From: an uncultured Sutterella sp.
Lineage (GTDB): Bacteria > Pseudomonadota > Gammaproteobacteria > Burkholderiales > Burkholderiaceae_F
Assembly (NCBI GenBank): GCA_900544335.1
Contig: UQUS01000001.1
Span: forward strand, 30,274 to 94,273
Reading direction: 5' to 3'
Length of the DNA stretch: 64,000 bases
How positions within the stretch are numbered: position 1 is the stretch's first letter; every line of letters begins with the position of its first letter. A model generated the notes under the pieces. The model did no database searches. It had not been told where the DNA came from and worked only from the letters and a program-made list of their open reading frames with translations. Made by a program: the position numbers and the translations under genes. Shown in pieces: positions 36,825 through 46,972 of this stretch.

Positions 36825-37574
36825 CTACACGGGATTGTCAATCTCGATATAGCGGGTTTCAATCCCGAACTGCTCCGTGATTTTGCGACCGAGAGCTTGA
36901 ATGCCGAATCGTTCCGTTGCGTGGTGTCCGCAGGCAAAGTACGGGATGCCGGTCTCTCGGGCGATATGCGTTGTTCTCTCGGAGATTTCTCCGGAAAGGT
37001 AGGCATCGGCGCCGCACTCGGCTGCTTCTTCCAGATAATCCTGAGCGGCTCCCGTGCACCAAGCAACACGCCGAATCGGACGCGTTGTCGGTCCGACGAC
37101 AAGAGGCTGACGTCCGAGCACGCGGGTAATGGTTTCGGTAAGAGTTTGAAGGGAAAGCTCTTTTTCCGTCAATCCCGTCCAGCCGAGATTGTCTTGCCCG
37201 AAGCGCCCCGTGGTCGTAAACCCTAAGGCATTCCCGAAAAGGGCGTTATTGCCGAATTCCGGATGGTCATCTAACGGGAGGTGATACGCAACGAGGGCAA
37301 GACCAGAGTTTAAAAGCGTGGCAATGCGGGCGTGTCGAATTCCGACAATGCGCGCATCGTCGTGCTTCCAGAACCAGCCGTGGTGAACGAAAAGTGCATC
37401 GGCTCCGATACGGACGGCTTCTTTTTCCGCGGCCAATGAGGCCGTGACGGCAAGGGCAATTTTCCGAATCTCTCGACCGTCGCCTTGAACCTGAAGACCG
37501 TTGGGGGCGTAGTCCTTGTACTCGTTCGGATGCAACAAGGAATCGGTGTAGGAAAGAATTTGAGTGATTTGCAT
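36825..37574 (-). CDS. Nif3-like dinuclear metal centre hexameric protein
   Basis: The 249-residue protein of the Nif3/YbgI family has the metal-site motif LFVHHGWFW, followed by YHLPLDDHPEFGNNA and the C-terminal FACGHHATERFG. Family members form toroidal hexamers and have been linked to GTP cyclohydrolase I-like functions, but the role is unclear. ATG at 37574 follows AGGAGGGG. It is the last gene after hemA-prfA-prmC on the minus strand, 13 bases behind prmC. Confidence 0.88.
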   Translation of the reverse strand: MQITQILSYTDSLLHPNEYKDYAPNGLQVQGDGREIRKIALAVTASLAAEKEAVRIGADALFVHHGWFWKHDDARIVGIRHARIATLLNSGLALVAYHLPLDDHPEFGNNALFGNALGFTTTGRFGQDNLGWTGLTEKELSLQTLTETITRVLGRQPLVVGPTTRPIRRVAWCTGAAQDYLEEAAECGADAYLSGEISERTTHIARETGIPYFACGHHATERFGIQALGRKITEQFGIETRYIEIDNPV

Positions 37575-37587
37575 AGCCCCTCCTTGT

Positions 37588-38409
37588 CTAACAAAGGTGC
37601 TTTCGCGCATAGGTAACGCGATCGTTACCGGCAAGATCTTTGACGGTTTCGGCCGGTTCGTACCGACCGTCTTGATTAAAAAGTGCACGCACGGTACAGG
37701 CTTGATCATAGCCGTGTTCTAAAACGAGGAGTCCCCCTGAGACCAAATAGGGAGCGGCTCCTGCAATCAACGTTCGGATGCACGTGAGTCCGTCGACATC
37801 ATCGGTTAGGGCCCCTCGTGGCTCAAAACGCAGGCCCCTTAAATGGGTGTCATCGGGTCGAATGTACGGCGGATTGGAAACAATGACGTTGTACTGATGG
37901 TGCCCGGAAAGAGACTCGAACCAGTTACCTAAGGAAAAGGAAATCGTCGCCCCTAAACGGCGTGCGTTTTCTTTGGCAACGGCAAGCGCGCGGTCACTGA
38001 TGTCGGTGGCTGTCACACGTGCGCTCGGAAGTTCTTTAGCTAGCGTCACGGCAATGGCGCCGCTTCCGGTTCCGAGGTCAAGAATTGAGAAGGGCTTTTG
38101 GGAATCGACAAGATGAAGAACGGTTTCAATGACGGTTTCCGTATCCGGGCGCGGAATGAGAACATCTGGGGTGACGATAAAGTCTCGTCCCCAAAAGGAT
38201 TGGGTGCCCAAAAGATAGGTTGTCGGAAAGCCCCCTCGGACACGCTCAATCCAATCGAAAAACGTGGCTTGCGTTTTTTCGGAAACGACGGTTTCGGGGT
38301 GCGCAATGAGGCGTTCTTTGGCGACACCGAGCAGTTTTGCGAGCAAGAGTAATGCGTCGCTACGGGGTACTCCCGTCGCGCTTTGCAGCAAGTCGGCAGC
38401 CGTTGCCAT
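37588..38409 (-). CDS. prmC: Peptide chain release factor N5-glutamine methyltransferase
   Basis: PrmC methylates the GGQ glutamine of release factors. The 273-residue protein has a helical N-terminal substrate domain, the SAM motif ILDLGTGSGAIAVTLA and the catalytic NPPY in VIVSNPPYIRP. The start ATG shares one base with the prfA stop (TGATG), coupling it to the gene for its substrate. Confidence 0.94.
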   Translation of the reverse strand: MATAADLLQSATGVPRSDALLLLAKLLGVAKERLIAHPETVVSEKTQATFFDWIERVRGGFPTTYLLGTQSFWGRDFIVTPDVLIPRPDTETVIETVLHLVDSQKPFSILDLGTGSGAIAVTLAKELPSARVTATDISDRALAVAKENARRLGATISFSLGNWFESLSGHHQYNVIVSNPPYIRPDDTHLRGLRFEPRGALTDDVDGLTCIRTLIAGAAPYLVSGGLLVLEHGYDQACTVRALFNQDGRYEPAETVKDLAGNDRVTYARKHLC

Positions 38410-39491
38410 CAAGCCTCACCGAGTTCGGCCAAAAGTTCGGCTTGGTGCTCGGTTGTCAGAGCCGTGATGATTTCATCTAGGTCTCCGTCCATGATGGCAT
38501 CCAAGCGATACAGCGTCAGGTTGATGCGGTGATCGGTTACGCGCCCTTGCGGATAGTTGTAGGTACGAATGCGCTCGCTTCTATCGCCGCTACCGACAAG
38601 GTTTTTGCGTTCGCTGGCGCGGTCACTGCGTTGCTTTTCCACTTCAGCCGCATAGAGGCGACTCGCAAGAATCGCCATCGCTCTATCCTTGTTTTGGTGC
38701 TGACTGCGCTCGTCTTGGCATTCGACAACAAGTCCTGTCGGAATGTGCGTGATACGCACGGCCGAGTCTGTCTTTTGCACGTGCTGACCACCGGCGCCTG
38801 AGGCGCGATACACATCGATGCGCAGGTCGGCCGGGTTAATTTTGACTGCTTCGACTTCATCGAGTTCCGGCAAAACGGCAACCGTGCAGGCCGAGGTGTG
38901 AATTCGACCGGCGGCTTCCGTTTCCGGGACGCGCTGCACACGATGTCCGCCCGATTCGAATTTAAGTTTTGAGTACGCCCCTTCGCCGATAATCCGACAG
39001 ATGACTTCTTTATAGCCTCCTAAGTCACTTTGGTTTTTGCTGGCGATTTCAACTTTCCAGCCCTGCCGCTCTGCATAGCGCATGTACATGCGAAGAAGGT
39101 CCCCGGCAAAAAGAGCCGATTCATCGCCGCCCGTGCCGGCTCGAATTTCCAAATAGATGTTGCGTTTGTCGTTCGGGTCAGTCGGAAGGAGCATCAGTTC
39201 CATATCTTTTTCCAGGGCCTGAAGTTTTTCTTCTCCGAGTTCGATTTCCTCTTGAGCAAGTTCGCGCATATCAGGGTCTTGAGCCAACTCTTTGGCGGCG
39301 GCAATGTCGGCTTCGGCCTTCTCGTACTCTTTCATTTTTATCGTCAGAGGCTCGATTTCTGCGCGCTCGCACGACAAATCGCGGAAGCGATTCATGTCGT
39401 TGGTTGCCTCAGGGGAGGCAAGCATGGCATCGATTTCTTCAAGGCGACGGCAAAGTCCGAGGAGTTTGCTGCGCATGCTGTCTTTCATCAT
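38409..39491 (-). CDS. prfA: Peptide chain release factor 1
   Basis: RF1 ends translation at UAA and UAG. The 360-residue protein contains the GGQ motif in [17 protein letters not shown] and a normal RF1 codon-recognition domain, with [23 protein letters not shown] in the centre given here as its known pattern. The first few codons offer two ATG choices (39491 and 39476). Order hemA-prfA-prmC is standard for betaproteobacteria. Confidence 0.95.
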   Translation of the reverse strand: MMKDSMRSKLLGLCRRLEEIDAMLASPEATNDMNRFRDLSCERAEIEPLTIKMKEYEKAEADIAAAKELAQDPDMRELAQEEIELGEEKLQALEKDMELMLLPTDPNDKRNIYLEIRAGTGGDESALFAGDLLRMYMRYAERQGWKVEIASKNQSDLGGYKEVICRIIGEGAYSKLKFESGGHRVQRVPETEAAGRIHTSACTVAVLPELDEVEAVKINPADLRIDVYRASGAGGQHVQKTDSAVRITHIPTGLVVECQDERSQHQNKDRAMAILASRLYAAEVEKQRSDRASERKNLVGSGDRSERIRTYNYPQGRVTDHRINLTLYRLDAIMDGDLDEIITALTTEHQAELLAELGEA

Positions 39492-39532
39492 GGTCGGAGA
39501 AAATCAGAAAATAAATTAAAAAGTATAAACGG

Positions 39533-40813
39533 CTAATTGCGGTGCGGGCGGAAAAAGTCCGCCACGGCAGTCGCTTCGCCGGTTGCTGTTTTGTCTGCAC
39601 ACGTCTTTAAAAAGACGGTCGGATCGTGCGCAAATTTGCGTGTCAGATTGCGAGTCAGGCGCTTGAGAACCGTATCGGGATCGACGCCGGCGGCTAGGGC
39701 TTTTCGAGCGAGTCGATATTCGGCATCTCCGAGGGCCTTGGCTCTTTCGCGTAAGGTCAGAACCGACCCGACGGCGCGGCGTGCTTTTTGCCAGCGCAGG
39801 AATTCTTCCAAGCGTAAGGCAACGAGTTCCTCGGCTTTTTTTACAGCGCCCGTGCGGCTTTCTTTTCCGGCTTGAACGATATTGCCTAAGTCGTCGATGG
39901 TGTAGACAAACACATCGGCTAGGTCGCGCACTTCGGGCTCGACATCACGCGGGACAGCCAAATCGATAATACAAATCGGTTCGCGGTTTCTTTCTTTGAC
40001 GGCGCGAGCCAGCATTCCGAGACCGAGAATCGGCAAAGCCGAAGCCGTGCAGGAAACGATGATATCGTAGTGACTGATGACATCGGGTAAGTCCTGAAGG
40101 CGAATAGCCGTTCCTTTGTAGCGGGCGGCTAAAGCCTGCCCGCGATTAAGCGAGCGGTTTGCTACGGTAATCTCTTTGGGATTGCGCGCCCCGAAGTGAG
40201 CCGCGCACAGTTCAATCATTTCGCCTGCGCCGATATAAAGAATGCGACGCTGCGATAAGTCCCCGAAAAGGCGTTCGGCAAGACGAACGGCCGCCGAAGC
40301 AAGACTGACGGAATTGCGTCCGATTGTCGTGTGCGAGCGCACGAGTTTAGCGGTGGAAAAAGCCGTTTCAAAGAGGTGATTTAGGTAAAGCCCCAGACCG
40401 CCTGCCTTGCGGGACTGCTGTACGGCTTTTTTGGTTTGCCCGGCAATTTGCGTTTCCCCGAGGACCATCGAGTCAATGCCCGAGACAACGCGGTAGGCGT
40501 GCAAGACGGCTTGCTCCCCGGTAAACGTGTAGAGATAGGGTTCAAGTTCTCGAGTCGTTACGCCTTTGGTTTCTGAAAGAAAGTCAGTAAGAAGCGGGAG
40601 GATCCGTGTGCAATCTTCGGCAACGCCGTAGATTTCCATGCGGTTGCACGTGGAAAGAATCAAGGCTTCTTTAAGAGCCCCTGACTCGCGTCCCTTTAAT
40701 CGGGTTAAAAGTGTTTTAACACAGGACTCCGATTCTGTTTCGGAAAAGGCAACGCGCTCACGTATGGCGACGGGAGCGGTCGTATGGTTTAGTCCGAGGC
40801 AGAAAATATCCAT
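39533..40813 (-). CDS. hemA: Glutamyl-tRNA reductase
   Basis: HemA makes glutamate-1-semialdehyde from Glu-tRNA in the first committed step of the C5 haem pathway. The 426-residue protein starts MDIFCLGLNHTTAPVAIRE at 40813; the frame is open 31 codons further up but that is leader. The catalytic cysteine is in LSTCNRMEIYG and the NADPH domain carries YIGAGEMIELCA. It is first of the hemA-prfA-prmC-nif3 group. Confidence 0.95.
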   Translation of the reverse strand: MDIFCLGLNHTTAPVAIRERVAFSETESESCVKTLLTRLKGRESGALKEALILSTCNRMEIYGVAEDCTRILPLLTDFLSETKGVTTRELEPYLYTFTGEQAVLHAYRVVSGIDSMVLGETQIAGQTKKAVQQSRKAGGLGLYLNHLFETAFSTAKLVRSHTTIGRNSVSLASAAVRLAERLFGDLSQRRILYIGAGEMIELCAAHFGARNPKEITVANRSLNRGQALAARYKGTAIRLQDLPDVISHYDIIVSCTASALPILGLGMLARAVKERNREPICIIDLAVPRDVEPEVRDLADVFVYTIDDLGNIVQAGKESRTGAVKKAEELVALRLEEFLRWQKARRAVGSVLTLRERAKALGDAEYRLARKALAAGVDPDTVLKRLTRNLTRKFAHDPTVFLKTCADKTATGEATAVADFFRPHRN

Positions 40814-41249
40814 GGTGCAAAAATGCGGGAACCGGTTGTCCGGCTCCTGATAGTCCTTTGTCAATTCATCGCGATTATAAAGAGAGGCACTGCGACGGTG
40901 CGACATGGGGAAAGTTGAAGAGGCTCTCGGGAGGAAGACTTACGATGGAAGATTCCAGTTTGACGTGTCGCTAAAAAATGCGGGGTTTAAGAAGAGGTGT
41001 TTGTTTTCTAAAACGCGTGCAAATATGAGAAACGTTTTGAGCCAAAGCCTGAGTGAAAGTTGGTACGATTCAGGGCATTGCAGACGGGTGCGATGAGATT
41101 GTGCTCGTCGAGTTTTCGGGCATTTTTATTAAATCCCGGAAAGGAGCAGGAAAGTTTCGATTCACCACGAGGAAAGGCGGGAAAAAGTTGCGGTAGGTAG
41201 CTGACGTATTCGGCGAATCGGCAAAGAAAAAATATTTATTCAGGAGAAC
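40814..41249. other. Intergenic region between hemA and the adhesin gene
   Basis: This 436-base gap contains the divergent start regions of hemA and the trimeric adhesin. I see an AGGAG ribosome site at 41242-41246 before the adhesin start but no convincing -35/-10 pair and no RNA gene. A 63-codon frame at 40905-41096 has no ribosome site and looks random. Confidence 0.5.
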
Positions 41250-44215
41250 ATGATGAAACGGAAATATACGGCTACTTCATTGATAACACTTGCATTTTTG
41301 GCGGGGGGGCTCAAGCGGGTACCTACACAGTTGTCGGAGGCCAGGTAAATAACAGCGGTTCCATCGCTATTGGAGCAGGTTCGGAAGCAGGGGATCGGCA
41401 ACCTACAGATGAGGGACAATCTGTTGCTATAGGTGCTGAAGCAGACGCAACTGGGTCAAGAGGCATTGCTATCGGCAAGAAGGCAAAGGCGACATTCGTT
41501 CAAGGCATTGCTATCGGAGAGAATGCAGAAACTACCTCTTCACTCGGGCTAGCGATAGGTGCTAGTGCAAAAGCCCACTATTCTGCCATAGCCCTCGGAT
41601 TGCAAGCCAACGCCTCAGAGTTCTACAGCCTAGCATTCGGAAATAATTCAACCGCATCAGGGAAAAACAGCATAGCTTTCGGAAAGGAGGCGCAAGCTAC
41701 AGAATCTCAAAGCATAGCCCTTGGGTTTAAATCCTCCTCCTTGAAAGACGGAAGCATATCGATTGGATCTAGTGCAAATGCATCTCATTACGACAGTATA
41801 GCTTTCGGGTCTTCCGCTCAGGCCTTGGGGAATAGAAGCATCGCTCTCGGGTTTCAATCTTCCGCCTCGAACGCCGGGAGTTTATCAATTGGTTCTTCTT
41901 CAGAAGCTTCTTACGAGAATGGTGTAGCCTTGGGCCGCTACGCCAAAGCCCAAGCCACTTATGGCGTGGCATTGGGGGCTGACTCTGTTGCAAATCGTGC
42001 CTCAGGGCAAACGGGCTATGTTCCTTCTGTCGGAAAGATTACGAGTACTCCAACTCCGACATGGAAATCCGCGTTGGGCGCTGTTTCCGTCGGAAGTGGC
42101 ACAGAAGGAAGTGAAAAAACTCGCCAGATTATCCACGTCGCAGCCGGTTCAGAAGACACAGATGCTGTGAATGTGGCGCAGCTTAAAGCGAGTCAGACCA
42201 AACTTGAGTTGGAATCAAATCTTCTCACCAAGACAGAAAGCAAGACAGCCGACGGTATTACCTACACGTTGGGATTGGATACCAGTAAGTTGCCGAAAAC
42301 AGATATCGTGGCAGGAAAGGGTGTTTCTGTAAGCAAAACAGATCCAATGAAACCGATTGTTTTGCTAAACGACGATCAAGATTTTTCGGGTACGGTTACA
42401 GCTTCCGAATTCAAAGTCGGTTCGTCTGCATCTCTGGATACTACTGGGCTCAATCTCATTGGAACCTCGATGGTCACTCTTAAGGATTCCAATCCTTCTC
42501 CTGAAAAAAAGACAGTATTGTCGACAGAGGGCATTTCCGTTTCTAGTACAACGTCACCTCTTGGAACACATCTCAAAGCGGATGGCTTGTACATCCTCAC
42601 CAATGTAAGTCTGACAAAAACGGGCTTAGTGCTTGGCACGGGAAATCCATCCGTGACCACATCCGGAATTAAGGCTGGAAACAAGAAAATTACGGACTTG
42701 GGTGCTGGTGACGCCGATACTGACGCCGTCAATTTCATGCAACTCAAGAATGCTCGGACAACAATTTCTGTTCCAACAGATGGAAACATAGAACAGCCTA
42801 CGCTGACAGAAACGAACAATGGGTTCAATTATTCATTGAGCCTTAAGCAGGATGTGAGTTTCAATCAGGTTACGACAGGCAGTCTTGTGATTGGAGAGAC
42901 CGGCAGTCTTGTGTTCGGAACGGCCGGTGCACGACTAACAAATACCGGTTTGGAACTTGGGGGATTAAATGGACCCAAGTTCACAACAAACGGCATCAGT
43001 GCCGGCGGACAGCAAATCAAGAACGTCCAAGCCGGAACAGAAGGTACCGATGCCGTCAACGTCCAACAAATGGAAGCTCATGTCAAGGCCAACACGGCCA
43101 AGGTTGTTGCAGGAAATGACGGCATTAAGGTGGATGCGGCTTCGGATTCAGAAAACGGTACAACCTATACCGTTAGCCTAAACGAAGAGCACACATTCAC
43201 GAAGCTTGCAACGGAAACAGTAAAAGCCAACAAGGTGCAAATTGGGGATGCCGGTCCGTCTATGGATGCCGATGGTGTCCATCTGGCAGGAAAGAAGATT
43301 ACAAATGTGGGTCGAGCGGAAGCTGACACGGACGCAGTCAATCTCGGTCAAATGAATGAAGAGATTAAGAGGAATAAATCCTCCGTAGCTGCCGGTCGTG
43401 GAATTAGCGTTGCCACTTCGGATGATGTGGGAAACGGTGGAAAGAGATACACCGTGTCTTTGAATGAGAACATCGAATTTACTGAGGTCAAGACAGGCGA
43501 CACCACCATTTCGAGCAACGGCGTTTCTATCGCCGGTGGTCCGTCCATGACCAAAGACAACGGTATTAATGCAGGCAACAAGGTCATCACAAATGTCGCC
43601 GATGGCGTTAATGCCACGGATGCTGTCAATGTCTCTCAGTTAAACAGCCGGTTAAATCAATCCAAGGTCTCGGTCAAAGCCAAAGAAAACGGAAACATTA
43701 CGGTTGAACAATCGGCTCAGACCGATAACGGTACGGAATACACCGTGTCCCTTAACGATTCAGTTTCCGTCAATGAAGTTCATGTTGCACAAAACGTGCA
43801 TCTTTCCTCCGAAGGTGTACGTGTCGGCAATTCAGGTCCTGTCATCGCCGAAAGCGGCATTGATGCAGCCAATCGCACGATTTCCAATGTCGCTCCCGGC
43901 GTTCGGGCAACTGATGCCGTGAACGTTGCACAGCTCAATACAGCTGTAAATAACGTGTTCCGTCAGGTGCATTCGGTTGAAAAGGATGCTCAGGCCGGTA
44001 TTGCGATGGCCATTGCAACGGCAGGATTACCGCAGGCGTATCTGCCCGGAAAGAGCATGATGGCGATTTCGGGCGGCACCTATCGCGGACAGTCCGGTTA
44101 TGCCTTCGGCTTTTCGCATGTCACCGACAACGGGCGCTATGTGATTAAGGCTTCGGGGAGCGGCAACTCCCAAGGACATTACGGAGCCTCGGTCGGCATG
44201 GGATGGCAATGGTAG
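41250..44215 (+). CDS. YadA-like trimeric autotransporter adhesin, out of frame at a G7 tract (OFF)
   Basis: ATG at 41250, after AGGAG, opens a signal peptide (MKRKYTATSLITLAFLAGG), but the G7 run at 41303-41309 sends the reading frame to a stop at 41346. With one more G the frame continues as GGAQAGTYTVVGGQV into about 988 residues. The passenger has a YadA-type head of SIAIG / SIALG repeats (about residues 35-245), several stalk units each ending in a neck such as TDAVNVAQLN, and a membrane anchor with AMAIATAGLPQAYLPGKSM and the terminal VGMGWQW. It is a surface adhesin made as trimers. The passenger is intact from 41309 to 44215, which favours phase variation or a base-call error over true decay. 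Confidence 0.88.
41303..41309 (+). repeat. Homopolymeric G7 tract in the adhesin signal region
   Basis: Seven consecutive G sit at codons 18-20 of the adhesin. Seven leaves the passenger out of frame; eight (or five) would restore it. G tracts of this kind mutate by slipped-strand mispairing in known phase-variable surface genes. Confidence 0.9.
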
Positions 44216-44257
44216 TATCGAAAACGATGAGTCTTTTGTCGTAATATTTGTCGGTAT

Positions 44258-44287
44258 CTCGGAAGAGGGCAAAAACTCTCTTCCGAG
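44258..44287 (+). terminator. Hairpin after the adhesin gene
   Basis: CTCGGAAGAG (44258-44267) pairs perfectly with CTCTTCCGAG (44278-44287). It lies 43 bases after the adhesin stop. No T-run follows, so termination efficiency is uncertain. Confidence 0.5.
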
Positions 44288-44410
44288 GAAGACTTTGGGA
44301 AATTATTGGGAGTTTTACGGAGCAGCAAGCAGGAGGCGGTGTTCGAATTCAGGCGCGTCGAATCTTGCAAATCCGAGTAAAGGTCGATATAGTTCGGACT
44401 CCTGAAAAGT

Positions 44411-44486
<76 letters not shown>

Positions 44487-44491
44487 TAAAG

Positions 44492-44512
44492 ACGCCCTTC
44501 GGGCGTTTTTTT
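44492..44512 (+). terminator. Intrinsic terminator of tRNA-Phe
   Basis: ACGCCC-TTC-GGGCGT (44492-44506) with a TTCG-type tetraloop is followed by seven T to 44512, directly after the tRNA 3' end. Confidence 0.92.
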
Positions 44513-44549
44513 GTCTGCCCGGTAGTTCAATCCGGCAAGAATTCTCAGT

Positions 44550-45431
44550 ATGCGTAAAACAACGATCGGCATTACGCTCGCGGGCATCGCAGGTCTGTCC
44601 TGGGGTTCGATGGCCGTGGCAGCCCAGTATCTCTTTGAGCATTTTGAGTTTGCTCCGACAGATCTTGTGTGCGGACGGCTGTTCGGCGCCGGACTCATCA
44701 TTCTTGTTTTCGAGCTTTTGCGCGGCGTCAATGTGTTTCGCGTCGGCGGTCTTCGAAATTGGATTGATTTGGCCATCTACGGCGCAGCCCTTCTTTTGAC
44801 GCAGTACGCATTTTTCCAAGCGATTCGCTACACCAACGCCGGAACGGCAGCCGTTGTCGTTGCAGCCGGCCCGGCCTTAGTTCTCTTTTACATGCGCGTT
44901 TTCGAGCACTATGCGATGAATACGTGCGAGGTGGCGAGCGTCATTTTGTGCTTTATCGGGGTGGCGCTTTTGGGAACTAAGGGGGAAATCAACACGATAG
45001 ATTTTTCCCTAATTGGTCTCGCTTGGGCCATCGGTTCGAATATGGCCGGCGTGTTCGGAACGCTCTTTTGTCGGCACCTTTTAAATCGTGTCGGTGTCTT
45101 AAAGTCCGTCGGATGGGCAAGCGTCCTTTCGGGCGCCGTCATGTGTGCTCTGTATTCACCTTGGAGTGCGACGGTCGTCTGGACGCCGCTTTCGATTTCT
45201 TGTTACATGTATGTCGTGATTGTCGGGACGGTTGTGGCCTTTTGTTGTTTCCTAGAGAGCATGAAATACGTGACGGCTAACATCGCAAGCCTTTTAGGCT
45301 GTTTGGAACCGCTTTCCGGCCTGGTTCTTTCCGTCTTAATCCTCGGCGTTTCGTATGGTACGGCCGAATCCATCGGCATTGTGCTTATTTTAGGGGCCGT
45401 CGTTTGGCTTTCCTGGGCCAAGGGTCGCTAA
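44550..45431 (+). CDS. EamA/DMT-family transporter
   Basis: The 293-residue inner-membrane protein has ten hydrophobic segments in two five-helix EamA repeats, with GLSWGSMAVAAQYLF at the start and ANIASLLGCLEPLSGLVLSVL in the second repeat. Such proteins move amino acids or other metabolites; the substrate is unknown. It precedes an amidohydrolase gene by 119 bases, with a weak hairpin between (arms at 45435 and 45449). Confidence 0.85.
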   Translation: MRKTTIGITLAGIAGLSWGSMAVAAQYLFEHFEFAPTDLVCGRLFGAGLIILVFELLRGVNVFRVGGLRNWIDLAIYGAALLLTQYAFFQAIRYTNAGTAAVVVAAGPALVLFYMRVFEHYAMNTCEVASVILCFIGVALLGTKGEINTIDFSLIGLAWAIGSNMAGVFGTLFCRHLLNRVGVLKSVGWASVLSGAVMCALYSPWSATVVWTPLSISCYMYVVIVGTVVAFCCFLESMKYVTANIASLLGCLEPLSGLVLSVLILGVSYGTAESIGIVLILGAVVWLSWAKGR

Positions 45432-45550
45432 AAAGCCCTCTTTTTTCAAGGGCGAAGATTTCTCGTCGGTGTTAGCATAGGGACCTGAGCAGGGGATGGC
45501 CCTTGTCGGCATCCTCTTCCCGTTTTCTTCCTTTTTAAGAGGAGCTGGTT

Positions 45551-46966
45551 ATGTTCCAAATAATCTTCCGCGGTGCGCATGTTGTCGATCCCTTAAACGG
45601 CCGAAACGGCGTCTTTGATGTTGCCGTTCAGGACGGAAAAATTGCCGAAGTGGCTCCGCATATTACCGGTAAGACCGAGACGGAATACGATTTTTCCGGC
45701 AAGGTCTTGCAACCGGGCATTATCGATAGTCACGTGCATTTGGGTTCAATGTGGGGCTCTTTTTACGGGCATCGCATGCTGGCGCGAAGCGGTGTGACAA
45801 CGTGCCTGGATATGGCAGGGCCCTTAGACGACATCCTCGATAACATCCCCGAGTACGGGGCAGGGCTAAATGTTGCAATTTTGCAGTTTGCCTCACCGCC
45901 CTTTACCTTTAAGACATCTTCGCCCACTAAGGCCGAGATGGTCGATTTAATTGAAAAAAGCCTGAAAGACGGGGCCTTCGGCGTCAAACTTTTGGGCGGA
46001 CACTACCCTCTGACCCCCACCGTTTCTTCCGAACTCATTCAGACGGCTTTGGAGCGCGGCTGCTATGTGGCTTGGCATGCGGGAACAACCGAACACGGCT
46101 CGAATATCGAGGGCATGGTCGAGGCGGTGGATATGGCAGGAAGCGCTCCGTTGCACTTAGCGCACATCAATGCGTATTGCCGCGGCGCCGTTCGCCCCGA
46201 ATTGGAAGAAACGAAAATTGCCATCGATAAACTGCTCGCGCACCCGAATGTCTTTTGCGAAAGCTATGTCTCACCGCGTAACGGGACTCGCCTGACGTGC
46301 GATGCTCAAGGTAAAATCATCAGCAAGGTCACGGCCGGATGCCTGACGCGATTCGGTTTTTCAGCCGACGTCGAAGGTGTTAAAAAGGCATTTCTCGCCG
46401 GGCACGCGTGGGCCGTGTATGACGCAGGCGGTTATAGCGACTTGATGACAGGCGAAAAAGCACTTCGCTACTGGGAAGAAAAGAAAACGGACGTGGGCGG
46501 TAGCTTTAACGTCAATCCTCCGCTACCGCGTGTGTGGTTGTCGGAAGCCAAGCGCCCGGACGGTAGTTTCGTCGTCGATGCCATCAGCACGGACGGCGGA
46601 TGCATCCCGCGCAACGTTATCCTTTCGCAGGGGCTCTCCCTTGTCAAACTCGGCATCCTGACGTTGCCGGAATTTGTCGTGAAAACGTCTTTGAATCCGG
46701 CCCGCATGTTGCGCCTTGGCTCCAAGGGGCATTTGTCTGTCGGAGCCGATGCCGACGTGACGGTTTATGACTATGCAACGCAAAGCCCCGTGGGCGCCTT
46801 CGTTGCAGGCGATGCGATTTTCCTTAACGGGAAGATCACAGGCAAGAGCGCGCGCATTATCTGCACCGAGCGCGGCGCCGAGTCGATTGCCGCGCGCGGC
46901 TTGAAAGCGATTGTGGCCGATCCGTCTCAGCCCTACGGTCCGCGTTTTGTTCTGCCGAAGGGCTAA
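45551..46966 (+). CDS. Amidohydrolase-superfamily protein (dihydroorotase/hydantoinase type)
   Basis: The 471-residue cytoplasmic protein has the metal ligands of the amidohydrolase barrel: the HxH in DSHVHLGSMW (about residue 60), a candidate bridging lysine in FGVKLLGGHYP, histidines in YVAWHAGTTEHG and LHLAHINAYCRG, and a terminal aspartate in AISTDGGCIP. It ends with the small beta-sandwich domain (LSVGADADVTVYDY). It fits cyclic-amide hydrolases, but the substrate is not clear. The nearby EamA transporter may handle related compounds. Confidence 0.8.
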   Translation: MFQIIFRGAHVVDPLNGRNGVFDVAVQDGKIAEVAPHITGKTETEYDFSGKVLQPGIIDSHVHLGSMWGSFYGHRMLARSGVTTCLDMAGPLDDILDNIPEYGAGLNVAILQFASPPFTFKTSSPTKAEMVDLIEKSLKDGAFGVKLLGGHYPLTPTVSSELIQTALERGCYVAWHAGTTEHGSNIEGMVEAVDMAGSAPLHLAHINAYCRGAVRPELEETKIAIDKLLAHPNVFCESYVSPRNGTRLTCDAQGKIISKVTAGCLTRFGFSADVEGVKKAFLAGHAWAVYDAGGYSDLMTGEKALRYWEEKKTDVGGSFNVNPPLPRVWLSEAKRPDGSFVVDAISTDGGCIPRNVILSQGLSLVKLGILTLPEFVVKTSLNPARMLRLGSKGHLSVGADADVTVYDYATQSPVGAFVAGDAIFLNGKITGKSARIICTERGAESIAARGLKAIVADPSQPYGPRFVLPKG

Positions 46967-46972
46967 AGGCTC

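Noticed and set aside
40905..41096. 63-codon frame upstream of the adhesin
   Set aside because: No ribosome site, no homology-like pattern, and random composition.
41600..44215. Adhesin starting at the internal ATG at 41600
   Set aside because: This start lies inside the head repeats and lacks a signal peptide and a ribosome site; the true start is at 41250, joined through the G tract.
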